DNA of 64,000 nt from Dyadobacter sp. CY356 (GTDB taxonomy: Bacteria; Bacteroidota; Bacteroidia; Cytophagales; Spirosomataceae). The notes beneath the pieces are model-generated. The model was not told the DNA's origin and did not search any database. It was given only the letters and a program-made list of their open reading frames with translations. The stretch spans positions 1-64,000 of the forward strand of contig NZ_JAJTSZ010000002.1 of assembly GCF_021440195.1 (NCBI RefSeq), written 5' to 3'. Below are positions 54,503 through 63,710 of the stretch, piece by piece. The translations under genes were made by a program, and so were the position numbers. The first letter of the stretch is position 1; the number at the start of each line of letters is the position of its first letter.

Positions 54503-56704
54503 ATGAATATGGCCAACAAATATTTTGTTTATTATATCCTGTCTGCATTTATCGCCGCTGCGGTGGTTTTGATGGTCGTAAGATATAATTCCTCTGAAAA
54601 CCTGACCTCCCTGCAAAACGGAAATGATCAGCTGCTCAGGGAACTGGTCATCAGCAACCATCTGCGCACCATAGACCGGGATTTGCTGGGTGTGGAAAGC
54701 CGTATCCGTGCGGCCATTGCCACGGGTGATACTTCGCACCTGGAAGGTGTAGACCAGAAAATAATTGAGGTGAACGGGTTTCTTGATACGCTGAAATCGC
54801 GAAATCATGATGCCAAAACGATGCAATATCTGGACAGGCTGGAAGTGCTTGCCAGTGAAAAGATACGCATCAAACATCATTTAATGGCCAGGTTTCTCAG
54901 GACCGGCGAAATGAACGATACCAGTCTGATCGCCAATCCGCGGGCCAGAATGATTTCAAATGAGATCATGGTTGCGACGCATCAGATTTATGACAGCCGG
55001 CAAAAAACGATGCGGGCCCTGAGTGAACGTATCGGAGAGGGGGGAAGAAAAGCGCGGCTATTTGGGAATATTTACATTACGCTGCTGCTCATCAGCTTCG
55101 CGGGTGGCTGCTGGTTTATTATCAGCCAGTTCCGAAAACAGAACGAGCTGATTTCAAAACTCGATATATCTGAAAAAACCGCAAGAGAGGCCTTGCAGAT
55201 TAAGGAAAATTTCCTGGCCAACATGAGCCATGAAATACGGACGCCGCTCAATTCGATACTAGGTTTTACCAATCTTTTGAAAAGAAAAAAACTGGATGCC
55301 GACAGCACTGAGTTTGTGAATTCGATTCAGTCGGCCGGAGAAAATCTGCTGGCGATTATTAATGATATCCTCGATCTTTCCAAAATCGAAGCGGGGATGA
55401 TGCGCATTGTTGTGAACCCTTTCAGCGTGCGGGGACTGATTCATTCTATCGAGACACTATTTGGTGAAAGAGTCAAAGAAAAGGGTCTGACTTTAACCAG
55501 CCGGATCGATGCAGATATACCGGACACGCTTATCGGTGACGCCACACGGCTGACGCAAATCCTGGTGAATCTGATTGGTAACGCTTTGAAATTCAGTGAG
55601 AAGGGCGTGATTTTAGTGGATGTGCAGGCCAGGGAATTTTCAGAAGATAGGATCCATCTCGGCTTCACGGTATCCGACCGCGGAATCGGGATTGGTAAGG
55701 AAAAACTGGAAAGTATTTTTGAGCGGTTCAGTCAGGCGGAAGATTCTATCACCCGGAATTATGGCGGAACGGGACTAGGTTTGTCCATTGTCAAAAACCT
55801 GATCACGCTGCAAAACGGCGAAATCGAAGTGAAAAGTGAAGCAGGAAAGGGAACATCCTTTACATTTTTTATTCCTTATCAAATTGCCCCGGAACAAATT
55901 ACTGTGTCGCCAACACCGGATCTGAACAGCCTTAAAAACAGCATGGACGGGTCCGTGAAAATTCTGGTTGTGGATGATAATATAATGAACCAAAGCCTGA
56001 TGAAACATCTGCTGACCCAGTGGAATACCTCATTTGACATCGTTTCCAGCGGGGCATCAGCCATAGATTATTTGAAACAAAAACATTATGATCTGGTTTT
56101 GATGGATATTCAGATGCCGGAAATGGATGGTTATACGGCCGCGGAAATTATTCGGGAGGATCTAGGTTTGCAATTGCCGATCATCGCCATGACGGCTCAT
56201 GCCATGGCTGGCGAAAGGGAAAAATCCCTGAGCCACAGTATGAACGAATACATTTCCAAGCCAATCAACGAAAGGGATCTTTTCGAAATGATCCGCAAAT
56301 TTGTGCCTGGTATCAATAATCCTGTTCAATCTGAAAATCGGATGGGAAACACAACAGGACACCAGTATATTGATCTTCGAGGGATGAAGGAGATCAGCCG
56401 CGGCAATGTTGATTATGAAAAAATTGTCATCGGCCAGTTTATTGATTGTATTCCGAAAGATCTTGATAATCTTCAAAAGGCTCTGGATCAGCAGGATTTA
56501 GCCAAATTGAGCAATATTGCGCATAATATGAAAACAAGTATCGGCATTATGGGGCTGACTCCCGTTTTAGAAAACCATCTGGATAAACTGGAAGAATCAG
56601 ATGCTGGCTCTGATGATTTGCAAAATTGTATTTATACCGTTCAAGATATTTGCAACCACGCTGTCCTGGAAGCAAAACAGGTTTTCAGCAAACTGACAAC
56701 CTGA
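54503..56704 (+). CDS. Hybrid sensor histidine kinase with receiver and Hpt domains
   Basis: This 733-aa protein starts at ATG 54503 (MNMANKYFVYYIL); an in-frame TTG at 54476 is less likely. TM helices lie at ~8-28 and ~185-205 and bracket a CHASE3-like helical sensor. HisKA is NMSHEIRTPLNSILGF, with the phospho-His at ~242. HATPase is LIGNALKFSEKG and GTGLGLSIVKN. The receiver domain has phospho-Asp ~534 in LVLMDIQMPEMDG. The C-terminal Hpt domain has the phospho-His in NIAHNMKTSIG at ~674. All four phosphotransfer residues are present, so an internal relay to the adjacent LytTR regulator is plausible. Confidence 0.88.
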   Translation: MNMANKYFVYYILSAFIAAAVVLMVVRYNSSENLTSLQNGNDQLLRELVISNHLRTIDRDLLGVESRIRAAIATGDTSHLEGVDQKIIEVNGFLDTLKSRNHDAKTMQYLDRLEVLASEKIRIKHHLMARFLRTGEMNDTSLIANPRARMISNEIMVATHQIYDSRQKTMRALSERIGEGGRKARLFGNIYITLLLISFAGGCWFIISQFRKQNELISKLDISEKTAREALQIKENFLANMSHEIRTPLNSILGFTNLLKRKKLDADSTEFVNSIQSAGENLLAIINDILDLSKIEAGMMRIVVNPFSVRGLIHSIETLFGERVKEKGLTLTSRIDADIPDTLIGDATRLTQILVNLIGNALKFSEKGVILVDVQAREFSEDRIHLGFTVSDRGIGIGKEKLESIFERFSQAEDSITRNYGGTGLGLSIVKNLITLQNGEIEVKSEAGKGTSFTFFIPYQIAPEQITVSPTPDLNSLKNSMDGSVKILVVDDNIMNQSLMKHLLTQWNTSFDIVSSGASAIDYLKQKHYDLVLMDIQMPEMDGYTAAEIIREDLGLQLPIIAMTAHAMAGEREKSLSHSMNEYISKPINERDLFEMIRKFVPGINNPVQSENRMGNTTGHQYIDLRGMKEISRGNVDYEKIVIGQFIDCIPKDLDNLQKALDQQDLAKLSNIAHNMKTSIGIMGLTPVLENHLDKLEESDAGSDDLQNCIYTVQDICNHAVLEAKQVFSKLTT

Positions 56705-56726
56705 CAAAAAATTTAAATCTGAACTC

Positions 56727-57251
56727 ATGCCTATACACGTAGCGATAACCCGCAAGGTTTTACCGGGAAAAGAACAGGAATTCAAGGAAGCACTCCGCCA
56801 TTTTCTTGGTGAGTCATTTCTGCATGGGGGCGTGCAGGGAGCCGGGATGATATCGCCCTTACCCGGAACAGACAGCCAGGAAATTGGTATTCTCAGAACT
56901 TTCGCCGACGAAGCTGAACGCGACGCATTTTACAATTCACAGCTTTTCAAAGACTGGGAAGCCTATGCCTCCACACTCACCGAAGAGCCAAATTACCGTC
57001 AGCTGAGCGGGTTGGAAGCATGGTTCCGGTCGCCCACGCCGCCTCCGCGCTGGAAAATGGCCATTGCCACCCTATGCGGTGTTTTCCCGACCAGCCTGTT
57101 TTTATCCCTCACCATCGGCCCTTTTGTTCAGCCGCTGCCGGTGATGCTCCGCCTACTCATCATCGCAGCGAGCATGGTTACGCTGCTCACCTGGGTCGTG
57201 ATGCCACAGGTTATTAAGGTATTTAAACCCTGGTTGCAAAGTAAGGACTAA
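56727..57251 (+). CDS. Antibiotic-biosynthesis-monooxygenase-like (ABM) membrane protein
   Basis: This 174-aa protein has an N-terminal ABM-type beta/alpha domain (~1-100; HVAITRKVLPGKEQEFKEAL) and two hydrophobic helices (~110-130, ~135-160) in a PPPRWKMAIAT... context. ABM-plus-two-TM proteins are common uncharacterised chromosomal proteins. The start is 22 nt after the hybrid kinase stop, so it may be co-transcribed. Confidence 0.72.
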   Translation: MPIHVAITRKVLPGKEQEFKEALRHFLGESFLHGGVQGAGMISPLPGTDSQEIGILRTFADEAERDAFYNSQLFKDWEAYASTLTEEPNYRQLSGLEAWFRSPTPPPRWKMAIATLCGVFPTSLFLSLTIGPFVQPLPVMLRLLIIAASMVTLLTWVVMPQVIKVFKPWLQSKD

Positions 57252-57288
57252 ACAGATGTTGCATTATCTAGGCCCCATCCAAATCAAG

Positions 57289-57335
57289 AAACCCGACATG
57301 TTTATCGCAATCACTTGCAATAACATGTCGGGTTT
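57289..57335. terminator. Bidirectional intrinsic terminator
   Basis: A perfect 14-bp stem AAACCCGACATGTT (57289-57302) / AACATGTCGGGTTT (57322-57335) lies between two convergent genes (stops at 57251 and 57354). The A-rich and T-rich flanks can serve both strands. Confidence 0.85.
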
Positions 57336-57353
57336 ACTTCGTATTAAGAGTTA

Positions 57354-58349
57354 CTAAACAAACAGATATTTTTTAAGCTCCGCAGCCGCGTGTACAATTA
57401 GCGAACGGACAGGCGGCACAGTGGCCAGCGCATTCAGCAAGCCAAAATCGTGGATCATTCCATTGTAACGGATGGTTGTTACCGTTACGCCTGCCTCGTT
57501 CAATCGGCGTCCATAAGCTTCTCCCTGATCTCTCAGAATGTCATTTTCCGCCACCTGTATCAACGTTGGAGGCAAATCGCTCAGCTCTTCCAGAGAAGCC
57601 TGCAAAGGCGATACCAGTTTTTGCGCACGTTCTGCCGGATCTGTGGTGTATTGGTCAAACATCCATTGCATCAAAGGCGTGGTTAAAAAACGTTGCGCAC
57701 CATAAAGTGCATAAGATTCATAATCAAAACCAGCGTCGGTAACAGGCCACATCAATACTTGCAGACTGATTTTCGGGCCGCCTTTTTCTTTTGCCATCAG
57801 GGTGGTTACTGTGCTCATATTGCCACCCACACTGTTGCCGACAATAGCCAAATGGTTTCCGTCGACCTCAATTTCACTTCCATTTTCGGCCACCCACTGT
57901 GTTGCCGCATAGATCTGGTTGATCGCTACCGGGTATTGCGCTTCCGGTGATGGTGTGTAATTGACAAATACCGCCACAGCGCCTGATTCAACAACGAGGT
58001 CGCGGACCAGCCTTTTATGCGTCGGGAAATCGCCCAGTATCCAGCCACCGCCATGAACAAAAATGAAAACAGGCAAAATCCCGCTCACACCGGCCGGCCG
58101 GACAATGTTCAGGCTCACTTCCAGTCCTTCCGATACAATTGTTTTTTCAGAAACTTCGATACCGGAAAGGTCAACGTCCACAGATGCCTGCGCACCGATC
58201 AGCACCTGCCGTGCATCTTCTTTCGACAAGCTTTCCACAGGTGCTCCTCCGGAATTAAGCACTTTCAAAAAGTCTTTTACCTGACGGTCCAAATGCGTGT
58301 CTACGGCGTAATCAACAACTGCGTTTTCGAAAATGGTCGTGTTTTCCAT
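57354..58349 (-). CDS. HSL-type alpha/beta hydrolase (esterase/lipase)
   Basis: This 331-aa protein has the oxyanion-hole HGGGWILGD, nucleophile elbow GNSVGGN, catalytic Asp in AENDILRDQG and His in IHDFG. All match the hormone-sensitive-lipase family. No signal peptide is seen, so it is cytoplasmic. Substrate unknown; small acyl esters are usual. Confidence 0.85.
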   Translation of the reverse strand: MENTTIFENAVVDYAVDTHLDRQVKDFLKVLNSGGAPVESLSKEDARQVLIGAQASVDVDLSGIEVSEKTIVSEGLEVSLNIVRPAGVSGILPVFIFVHGGGWILGDFPTHKRLVRDLVVESGAVAVFVNYTPSPEAQYPVAINQIYAATQWVAENGSEIEVDGNHLAIVGNSVGGNMSTVTTLMAKEKGGPKISLQVLMWPVTDAGFDYESYALYGAQRFLTTPLMQWMFDQYTTDPAERAQKLVSPLQASLEELSDLPPTLIQVAENDILRDQGEAYGRRLNEAGVTVTTIRYNGMIHDFGLLNALATVPPVRSLIVHAAAELKKYLFV

Positions 58350-59075
58350 GATGTTTTAGATTAGGTATGCTTAGTTATAGTTCTGTTATTTTTGATGAAG
58401 TGAAGTTAACGGCCTGGGCAGTTTGTGCGTGGTGAAATTCGTTGAACAGGCAGTTTTGGTCGCTGGAAAGTTGGTTAGCAGGTTTGACCGCTTATTGGAT
58501 TATGAAAATGGGAGAACAGGTTTGTTGATAAGACAGAGCAGCGCCGCCATTGATACATAGATACATCAGCAACGGCGATAGACGATGCAAAAATCTTTTA
58601 TTGAAGTGCACGGTGTAGTTGCCTCGGCAGGGGATAGGAAGTCTTTTTGAGTTATTCCTGAAATAGAGTCGGCGGTTTTCCTTGGTTATGAGAATTTGGC
58701 ATGAATGTTTTTCAGCTGTGCCAAATTTCTAAATGATTTGAAGGAAACGGGTGGGGATTTTGGTGAGTGGGCAGGATGGGTCGTGGGAGGGAGTTGACTT
58801 TTTTTAATGATTCTATGAAGGCCAGACTACGGTTGACTTAATAATCCCCTGCATGAGCGAAGGAATCTGGTGTCTTATCCTGAAATTATCGTTGGTCATA
58901 CGCTGAATTTTACAAATCTGGCTGGGATGAACTTGAAATTTTGACTCGCTATGGTGCGTATTTTTAGATTTTTAATGTCGTCTGAGATTGGGTTTGGCAA
59001 TGGTCCTGTGAAGACATAGGTCACGGTTGACCTTCAAGCCCTGCTTGCACAAAACAGTTCGTGTGTTAGGCGATG
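58350..59075. other. Intergenic region with diverged repeats
   Basis: No gene is supported. Two similar stretches, about 58815-58862 and 59011-59060, share GAAG, ACGGTTGAC, CCCTGC and TTGC-type words and look like old copies of one repeat. The right part (58980-59071) forms an attC-like palindrome (separate entry). The rest upstream of the esterase is AT-rich without clear promoter boxes. Confidence 0.45.
58980..59071 (-). repeat. attC-like imperfect palindrome after the 317-aa gene
   Basis: The box GCCTAAC (59071-59065, minus strand) fits the attC inverse-core consensus RYYYAAC and begins 5 nt after the stop of the 317-aa gene. The other end GTCTGAG (58980-58986) fits only partly. The inner arms GGTTTGGCAATGGTCC (58990-59005) and CTTCAAGCCCTGCTTGCACA (59036-59055 region) pair imperfectly. 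The left inner arm resembles the corresponding arm of the palindrome at 60039-60172. It is more degraded than that one. Confidence 0.4.
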
Positions 59076-60029
59076 TCATTTTTTTACTTTTTGTTTTAAT
59101 TTGTCATGTGCTGCATTAATTTCTTGCATTCTCCTTTTCATCAATTCGTCTAACAAGGCATCTCCAAAACTGTGTGAGTCAGAGTGATAAATTAAAGCTT
59201 TTTTTGCTCTTGCTTTTCGTAATTCCCAAGTATTGTAATTTTCTTGTAGTGAAAGCATTTCTTCTTCGGATGCATCCATCCTGTAATCATGAATTTTGTC
59301 GTTTAGTATTTCCTGATCGTATTTTAAGTTATGTCCATATGTTACATTTGGAGCAGTTATTTGTATAGCAATTTTATGAGGAATAGAAAATTTAGTTGCC
59401 ACGACTTGACCTGTTGTAGTCCTCCATATTAATTTTCGTGAAACCGCATCATATTTAAGGTCTACGTCGCCAACAATGCAGTCGAGAAAAGTTGTCCCTA
59501 TATATTTATCAAGGGGTGTAGTTATAAGAGTATTATTGCGTTTTCCTCTGGAAGCAATAACACTATCAATGTCAATAGCTTCAAACTCTTTTGAGGTAAA
59601 ATTTAAGATAAACGCAGCCTCACGCCATGTAGTTAATTTGATTGTCTCTTTAATTAAATTGGGGTCATCCGTCCAATTAATTTTTGATTGAAACATCAAT
59701 GATTTCTTCTCAACTCGGGAGCCAATTTTTAAAGTAAGCTCAAGTATTCCATCTGCCCCTAATTTATTTTCTGTCGCTCCTGGACCTCGACCTCTGAACT
59801 TATGATAGTTTATACTCCATGTCCATTCACCGGGTTTTTCTATTTGGCTATTTTGTACAAATACCTTTTGGTTTTTAATTCTAAGTGTCGCACCCAAGTC
59901 ACCTGTTAAGGCATCTTCTTCTTCACTTGCAGATAAAAAACCTTCAAGTGCCAAAGTGTACTTTTCAGTTAAGTGCTTTTGGATGTCTTGCTTAACTTCA
60001 TCTGGTATGTATAATCTTCTTCGTGCCAT
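59076..60029 (-). CDS. 317-aa protein with a PD-(D/E)XK-like signature, partner of the OLD nuclease
   Basis: Motifs of this 317-aa protein are EEEDALTGDLG (~36-46), GRGPGATENKLGADG (~80-94, with Asp93) and LMFQSK (~112-117, with Gln114-x-Lys116). The acidic residue followed ~20 residues later by QxK on a strand is the PD-(D/E)XK core seen in restriction-type nucleases. The protein starts with a basic patch (MARRRLYIPDEV). It stands 159 nt from the OLD-family gene on the same strand, with an attC-like palindrome between them and another behind it. I know no named system with exactly this pair. Catalysis is predicted only. Confidence 0.6.
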   Translation of the reverse strand: MARRRLYIPDEVKQDIQKHLTEKYTLALEGFLSASEEEDALTGDLGATLRIKNQKVFVQNSQIEKPGEWTWSINYHKFRGRGPGATENKLGADGILELTLKIGSRVEKKSLMFQSKINWTDDPNLIKETIKLTTWREAAFILNFTSKEFEAIDIDSVIASRGKRNNTLITTPLDKYIGTTFLDCIVGDVDLKYDAVSRKLIWRTTTGQVVATKFSIPHKIAIQITAPNVTYGHNLKYDQEILNDKIHDYRMDASEEEMLSLQENYNTWELRKARAKKALIYHSDSHSFGDALLDELMKRRMQEINAAHDKLKQKVKK

Positions 60030-60038
60030 TTTTAATAT

Positions 60039-60172
60039 CGACTAACGTTTTTCGGCTTTGCGATGGTGTGGAAATCGAAGAACAAAAGCTCAGTTTTGCA
60101 CAAAATTACAATAGAATTACTGCTGTTGAATTATGCACGTAAGCCCCACTATTGCCAAACCGATGTTAGCCG
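60039..60172 (-). repeat. attC-like imperfect palindrome after the OLD gene
   Basis: The 134-bp element has ends ACTAAC (60041-60046) and GTTAGC (60165-60170), i.e. GGCTAAC...GTTAGTC on the minus strand. The inner arms CGGCTTTGCGATGGTGTGG (60053-60071) and CCCCACTATTGCCAAACCG (60144-60162) pair at most positions, with one unpaired base. Integron attC sites have this plan: short cores, imperfect arms, extrahelical base. It begins 17 nt after the OLD stop, where a cassette's attC would sit. The core differs from strict RYYYAAC/GTTRRRY, so it may be a variant or look-alike. Confidence 0.5.
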
Positions 60173-60188
60173 TTCGCCCTTTTCAAAT

Positions 60189-61850
60189 TTATAAAGTTAA
60201 TTTCTTAATGCGTCCAATTAAACCTGTCATTTGAGTTTTGCCTTCGCTGTCGTCATGCAGGTTGATTAGTTTAGCTGTCTCCCTTGCTATTAAGTTTTTT
60301 GAACTGCTACCAAGTGTTTCAATTGTTTGTTTTTCAATGTCGGCATAGTCTGCAAACGAAGCTCTCATTGTTGTTTCAAAATCTGTCCCGAATACACAGA
60401 AACTGTCAGATATTGCCCAAGTGTCATTTCCTAAAATTCCGTCCAGTTCTTCGTCTTTGATACCAATTGCTTTTAATGCGTCCTTACGTTTAAAACCTTT
60501 TTCATCATCCTTTTTATAGTCGTTGTCAAAGCAAATGAAAGTTGGTATTTGATATAATGTAAAAAGTCGCCACCATTTTGCAAGATTACCTTTACCGCCA
60601 ACTCCTATAATTTCAATTCCAAATTCTGTTGGGTCAAAACCAAGTTTTTCAAAATAAATTGGCAAAGCCAATTCCTCGGTTGGACCTTCAACAAGGACAA
60701 TTTTATTTGCGAAAAAACCCGATAAAATATGCGATGTAGAATTGTTTGCATAAAATGGCACAATGGTTTCTTCCTTTGTCTTGTGTGGATTGGATGCAGT
60801 TTTAAGGCAATGATTATATAATGTAGTAGCGTTTTGGTTTATGTTTAAAGTAGTTTCGGAATCTTTGCGAATGAGATTAATACCTTCAATATAATTCAAG
60901 TCCACAAAATAAGGGCTGTGTGTTGTTAAGATGATTTGCAAACCATCTTCTGCCATTTTAAACATCTTTTTTGCTAACCATTTTTGAGCCAAAGGATGCA
61001 AATGGGCTTCGGGTTCGTCAAGAATAAATAACAAGCCTTGACCTAAAAATGATTTAGCGTAAGCATGAGCAAAAGACAAAGCCAAAATTTGTTGCTGTCC
61101 TGTTCCTAATTCTTCGTAGGCTCTTGTTTCGCCATCTTCGGTAGGGTGGACACGTAAAGTTTTAAAGTAGTTACTTGGGTCGTATGCCGAAAAATCAAAT
61201 GCCAAAGCATGGGTCATGTTAGACAAAACTGTATTAGCAATTGAAGACATATTTTCGCTGAAAACATTAAACTCCTTCACTTCCATGAATGTGGTTTTAA
61301 TACTTTCAAAAAATCCTTTTAGTTTTTCAACTCTGTCTTTATCGTCTGTTAGCTTGTCGTGAAAGGCTTTTGTAACTTTCGACAACAACGTGTATTTTGA
61401 AGAATAGCTAAGTTGAAAGTTTAAATTTTGTTCTGAATTTACAACAATGCAAAGAAGTTCTTCACGCAAGTTTGTACTTACATACATATTCTCTCTTCCG
61501 TCTTCTGCCTGAATTGCGTAAAAATTATTCTCTTTTCCTTTTTGTGCTTGAAACTTAAAACCACCACAAGAAAATTCAGAAGCCCTACCAAGTCTTGCAT
61601 TAAAGCCTGTAACGGTGGCTTCAATTATTACTTGATTACTTGTGTCTCTTTTGTAATGGTCGTAATCTTCAAGCTTCTTGTACTTTGGATGAAATTCGCC
61701 GAACATCAATTCAATTGCACGAATAATATTTGATTTACCAGAATTGTTTTCGCCAATTAAAACAACAGGCTTGTTTTCAGGAAAGTTGATTACTACTTGA
61801 TCTGAAATTGAGCGGAAACCTTCTATGATAATTTGTTTTAGTCTTGGCAT
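60189..61850 (-). CDS. OLD-family ATPase with TOPRIM nuclease domain
   Basis: This 553-aa protein has Walker A GENNSGKSN (~33-41), signature-like EELGTGQQQILALSF (~240), Walker B LLFILDEPEAHLHP (~268-281) and TTHSPYFVDL. The C-terminal TOPRIM domain has VLVEGPTEELALP (~382-394) and CFDNDYKKDD (~438-447), whose acidic residues bind the metals. OLD-family nucleases, including GajA of Gabija, cut DNA and are controlled by nucleotide levels. No UvrD-like GajB is nearby, so this is not a standard Gabija. Its neighbour is the 317-aa nuclease-like protein. It is probably a phage-defence gene. Confidence 0.85.
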   Translation of the reverse strand: MPRLKQIIIEGFRSISDQVVINFPENKPVVLIGENNSGKSNIIRAIELMFGEFHPKYKKLEDYDHYKRDTSNQVIIEATVTGFNARLGRASEFSCGGFKFQAQKGKENNFYAIQAEDGRENMYVSTNLREELLCIVVNSEQNLNFQLSYSSKYTLLSKVTKAFHDKLTDDKDRVEKLKGFFESIKTTFMEVKEFNVFSENMSSIANTVLSNMTHALAFDFSAYDPSNYFKTLRVHPTEDGETRAYEELGTGQQQILALSFAHAYAKSFLGQGLLFILDEPEAHLHPLAQKWLAKKMFKMAEDGLQIILTTHSPYFVDLNYIEGINLIRKDSETTLNINQNATTLYNHCLKTASNPHKTKEETIVPFYANNSTSHILSGFFANKIVLVEGPTEELALPIYFEKLGFDPTEFGIEIIGVGGKGNLAKWWRLFTLYQIPTFICFDNDYKKDDEKGFKRKDALKAIGIKDEELDGILGNDTWAISDSFCVFGTDFETTMRASFADYADIEKQTIETLGSSSKNLIARETAKLINLHDDSEGKTQMTGLIGRIKKLTL

Positions 61851-62384
61851 ATTAATTTTATACTTTGATAGGTGGTTGTGTCAGGCAGGATGAAGGTTAA
61901 CGAAGTAATCGAAAATCCTGTCGTAATTTTGTATTTATTAAATATTTACATGAAAAAACATAAATAAACGAACTCGAAGCCCGCAAAAAAGAAGTTGTCT
62001 CTAATTAAGCGCCAAAAGAGCCAAAAACTCCCCCAAGCCCATATCAGCCACTAGCTACCTATTCCAAGAAAGAAAAGCTAACGTTTACAAAGAATTTTTA
62101 AGGAAGAATTTCTACAAAGAAGCCAAAATGCAGTTTTCATAACGTTGTCATATATATGGAAGGTTAGATTGTAACCCCAAGTAGCAAATTAGTTCGCATA
62201 AAAGTGATGTAAAACCTGGAAATATTTATTAAGTGGTAAATGGGAGCGGGGAATGTAGTGTCTATAACATCAAAAATCTCCCACAAGCCAAAGCCCGCAG
62301 GAGATTCTCAAAAAAATTTAAAAAGCAGAATTAACGGTCAACCATGAAAAGGTAATAACCCGAATCTTTGTTTACTATGGCAAC
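61851..62384. other. Gene-free region with decayed coding-like sequence
   Basis: There is no intact gene. On the plus strand about 61964-62142 reads like a decayed protein in pieces: INELEARKKEVVSN, then APKEPKTPPSPYQPL, then KKEKLTFTKNF and RKNFYKEAKMQF. In-frame stops and a frameshift separate them. I do not recognise it. The terminator at 62271-62305 belongs to the oxidoreductase gene. The OLD gene promoter should be near 61850-61950 but shows no clear consensus. Confidence 0.4.
62271..62305 (-). terminator. Intrinsic terminator after the oxidoreductase gene
   Basis: On the minus strand ATCTCC/GGAGAT arms (62276-62281 and 62300-62305) enclose a GC-rich inner region, followed by T residues (62275-62272). 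It lies 80 nt after the oxidoreductase stop at 62385. Confidence 0.65.
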
Positions 62385-63710
62385 CTAAAACTTCCGATAA
62401 ACCCCACCCAGATATTGGTTAGCATCCTCTTCCGCAAACTGCGCCTTTTTAGCGTCCCAGTGTAATGTTTTATTCGGGAAACGGCCGGCGATTACGCCCA
62501 GCAAAATAGTTTCCGTAAGGCGGGAAGCATAAGAGAAAGGCGCGCTGCATGTCGCTTTGCCCAAACAGGCATCCACAAATTCGTGGTAATGTTTGTGTAC
62601 TTCCGAGCTATACTCACGAACAGGTTCGCTCAATTTAAATGGCGTGATATCAATTTCCTTATAGGCACCGTCAACGATCAGTTTTGGCATTACCTGGAAA
62701 TGCGGCAGATACAATCTTCCTTTTTCTCCAATGAACATAGCTCCCTGGTCGTGCAGATCAGCTCCGTCCGGAAGCATCAGATCTTCGCGTTGTTTGTCTG
62801 CGCCCACGCCATCATACCAAACCCATTTGAGGGTATCTGCGGTATATTTTGTGCCCGGAAATTCATAGGTAACCATGTTTTTTTCAGGGTATCCAAATCC
62901 GTTCGGTTTTCTGCAATTGTTGGTGATCGTTCTAGGTACATCCAGTTGCAAAGCGTTGTATGGCGTATCAAAAATATGCACACCCATATCACCCAACGTA
63001 GCACAGCCATAATCAACAAGCTTGCGCCAGTTGCCCGGATGGTAGAAACCGTCTTTGTAAGGTCTTTCTGCCGAAGTACCCTGCCACAAATTCCAGTCCA
63101 GGTTGGCTGGTACGGGATCGCTGGTTTCCGGAACGGGGCCATTGTAACCCCAGTTTTTGGGCGACCAGGCTCTTACGGTATGTACTTTCCCAACAATTCC
63201 GGATTGGATCAGCAAAGTGGCCAGTTTGTAGTCATAAAATGAATGCACCTGAATACCCATCTGGGTTACCAGTTTTTTGTCTTTGGCCATTTTATCCATC
63301 GCCCTTGCTTCTTTTACGTAATGCGTGAGTGGCTTTTGGCAATAAACAGGTTTATTCATTTCCATAGCCATGATCGATGCCGGCGCGTGGGTGTGATCCG
63401 GCGTAGACACTATCACAGCATCAATATCCTTGCTCATTTCTTTAAGCATCACGCGGTAATCCTTGTACGTTTTTGCATTCGGAAATTTGGCTTTCACCTC
63501 CGCCAAAACATTGGAATCAACATCGCAAAGGGCAACCACATCCACATTGCTATGAGAAGATATGGACGCCAGATCCGCCTGGCCCATTCCACCTAAACCA
63601 ATATGCGCAGTTCTTAGACGTTTGTCGGCAGAAAATGACCATGATTCAGCAGGTATCATGGCAAGTGAAGATAAAGCGGCTGCATTTTTTAGGAACTCTC
63701 TTTTATTCAT
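62385..63710 (-). CDS. Secreted Gfo/Idh/MocA-family oxidoreductase
   Basis: This 441-aa protein has an N-terminal leader MNKREFLKNAAALSSLAMIP, typical of Bacteroidota periplasmic sugar-oxidoreductases with a Tat-like or Sec signal. An NAD-binding motif AHIGLGGMGQADL (~35-47) and the EKP-like motif VYCQKPLTH (the usual Glu is Gln here) follow. The C-terminal half has the usual Gfo/Idh/MocA alpha/beta fold. Such enzymes act on sugars or glycans, often with NAD(P). The substitution in the EKP motif is seen in many family members. Substrate unknown. Confidence 0.88.
   Translation of the reverse strand: MNKREFLKNAAALSSLAMIPAESWSFSADKRLRTAHIGLGGMGQADLASISSHSNVDVVALCDVDSNVLAEVKAKFPNAKTYKDYRVMLKEMSKDIDAVIVSTPDHTHAPASIMAMEMNKPVYCQKPLTHYVKEARAMDKMAKDKKLVTQMGIQVHSFYDYKLATLLIQSGIVGKVHTVRAWSPKNWGYNGPVPETSDPVPANLDWNLWQGTSAERPYKDGFYHPGNWRKLVDYGCATLGDMGVHIFDTPYNALQLDVPRTITNNCRKPNGFGYPEKNMVTYEFPGTKYTADTLKWVWYDGVGADKQREDLMLPDGADLHDQGAMFIGEKGRLYLPHFQVMPKLIVDGAYKEIDITPFKLSEPVREYSSEVHKHYHEFVDACLGKATCSAPFSYASRLTETILLGVIAGRFPNKTLHWDAKKAQFAEEDANQYLGGVYRKF

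Noticed and set aside
60189-61850. Gabija system
   Set aside because: The OLD-family gene is GajA-like, but no UvrD-like GajB helicase is present nearby.
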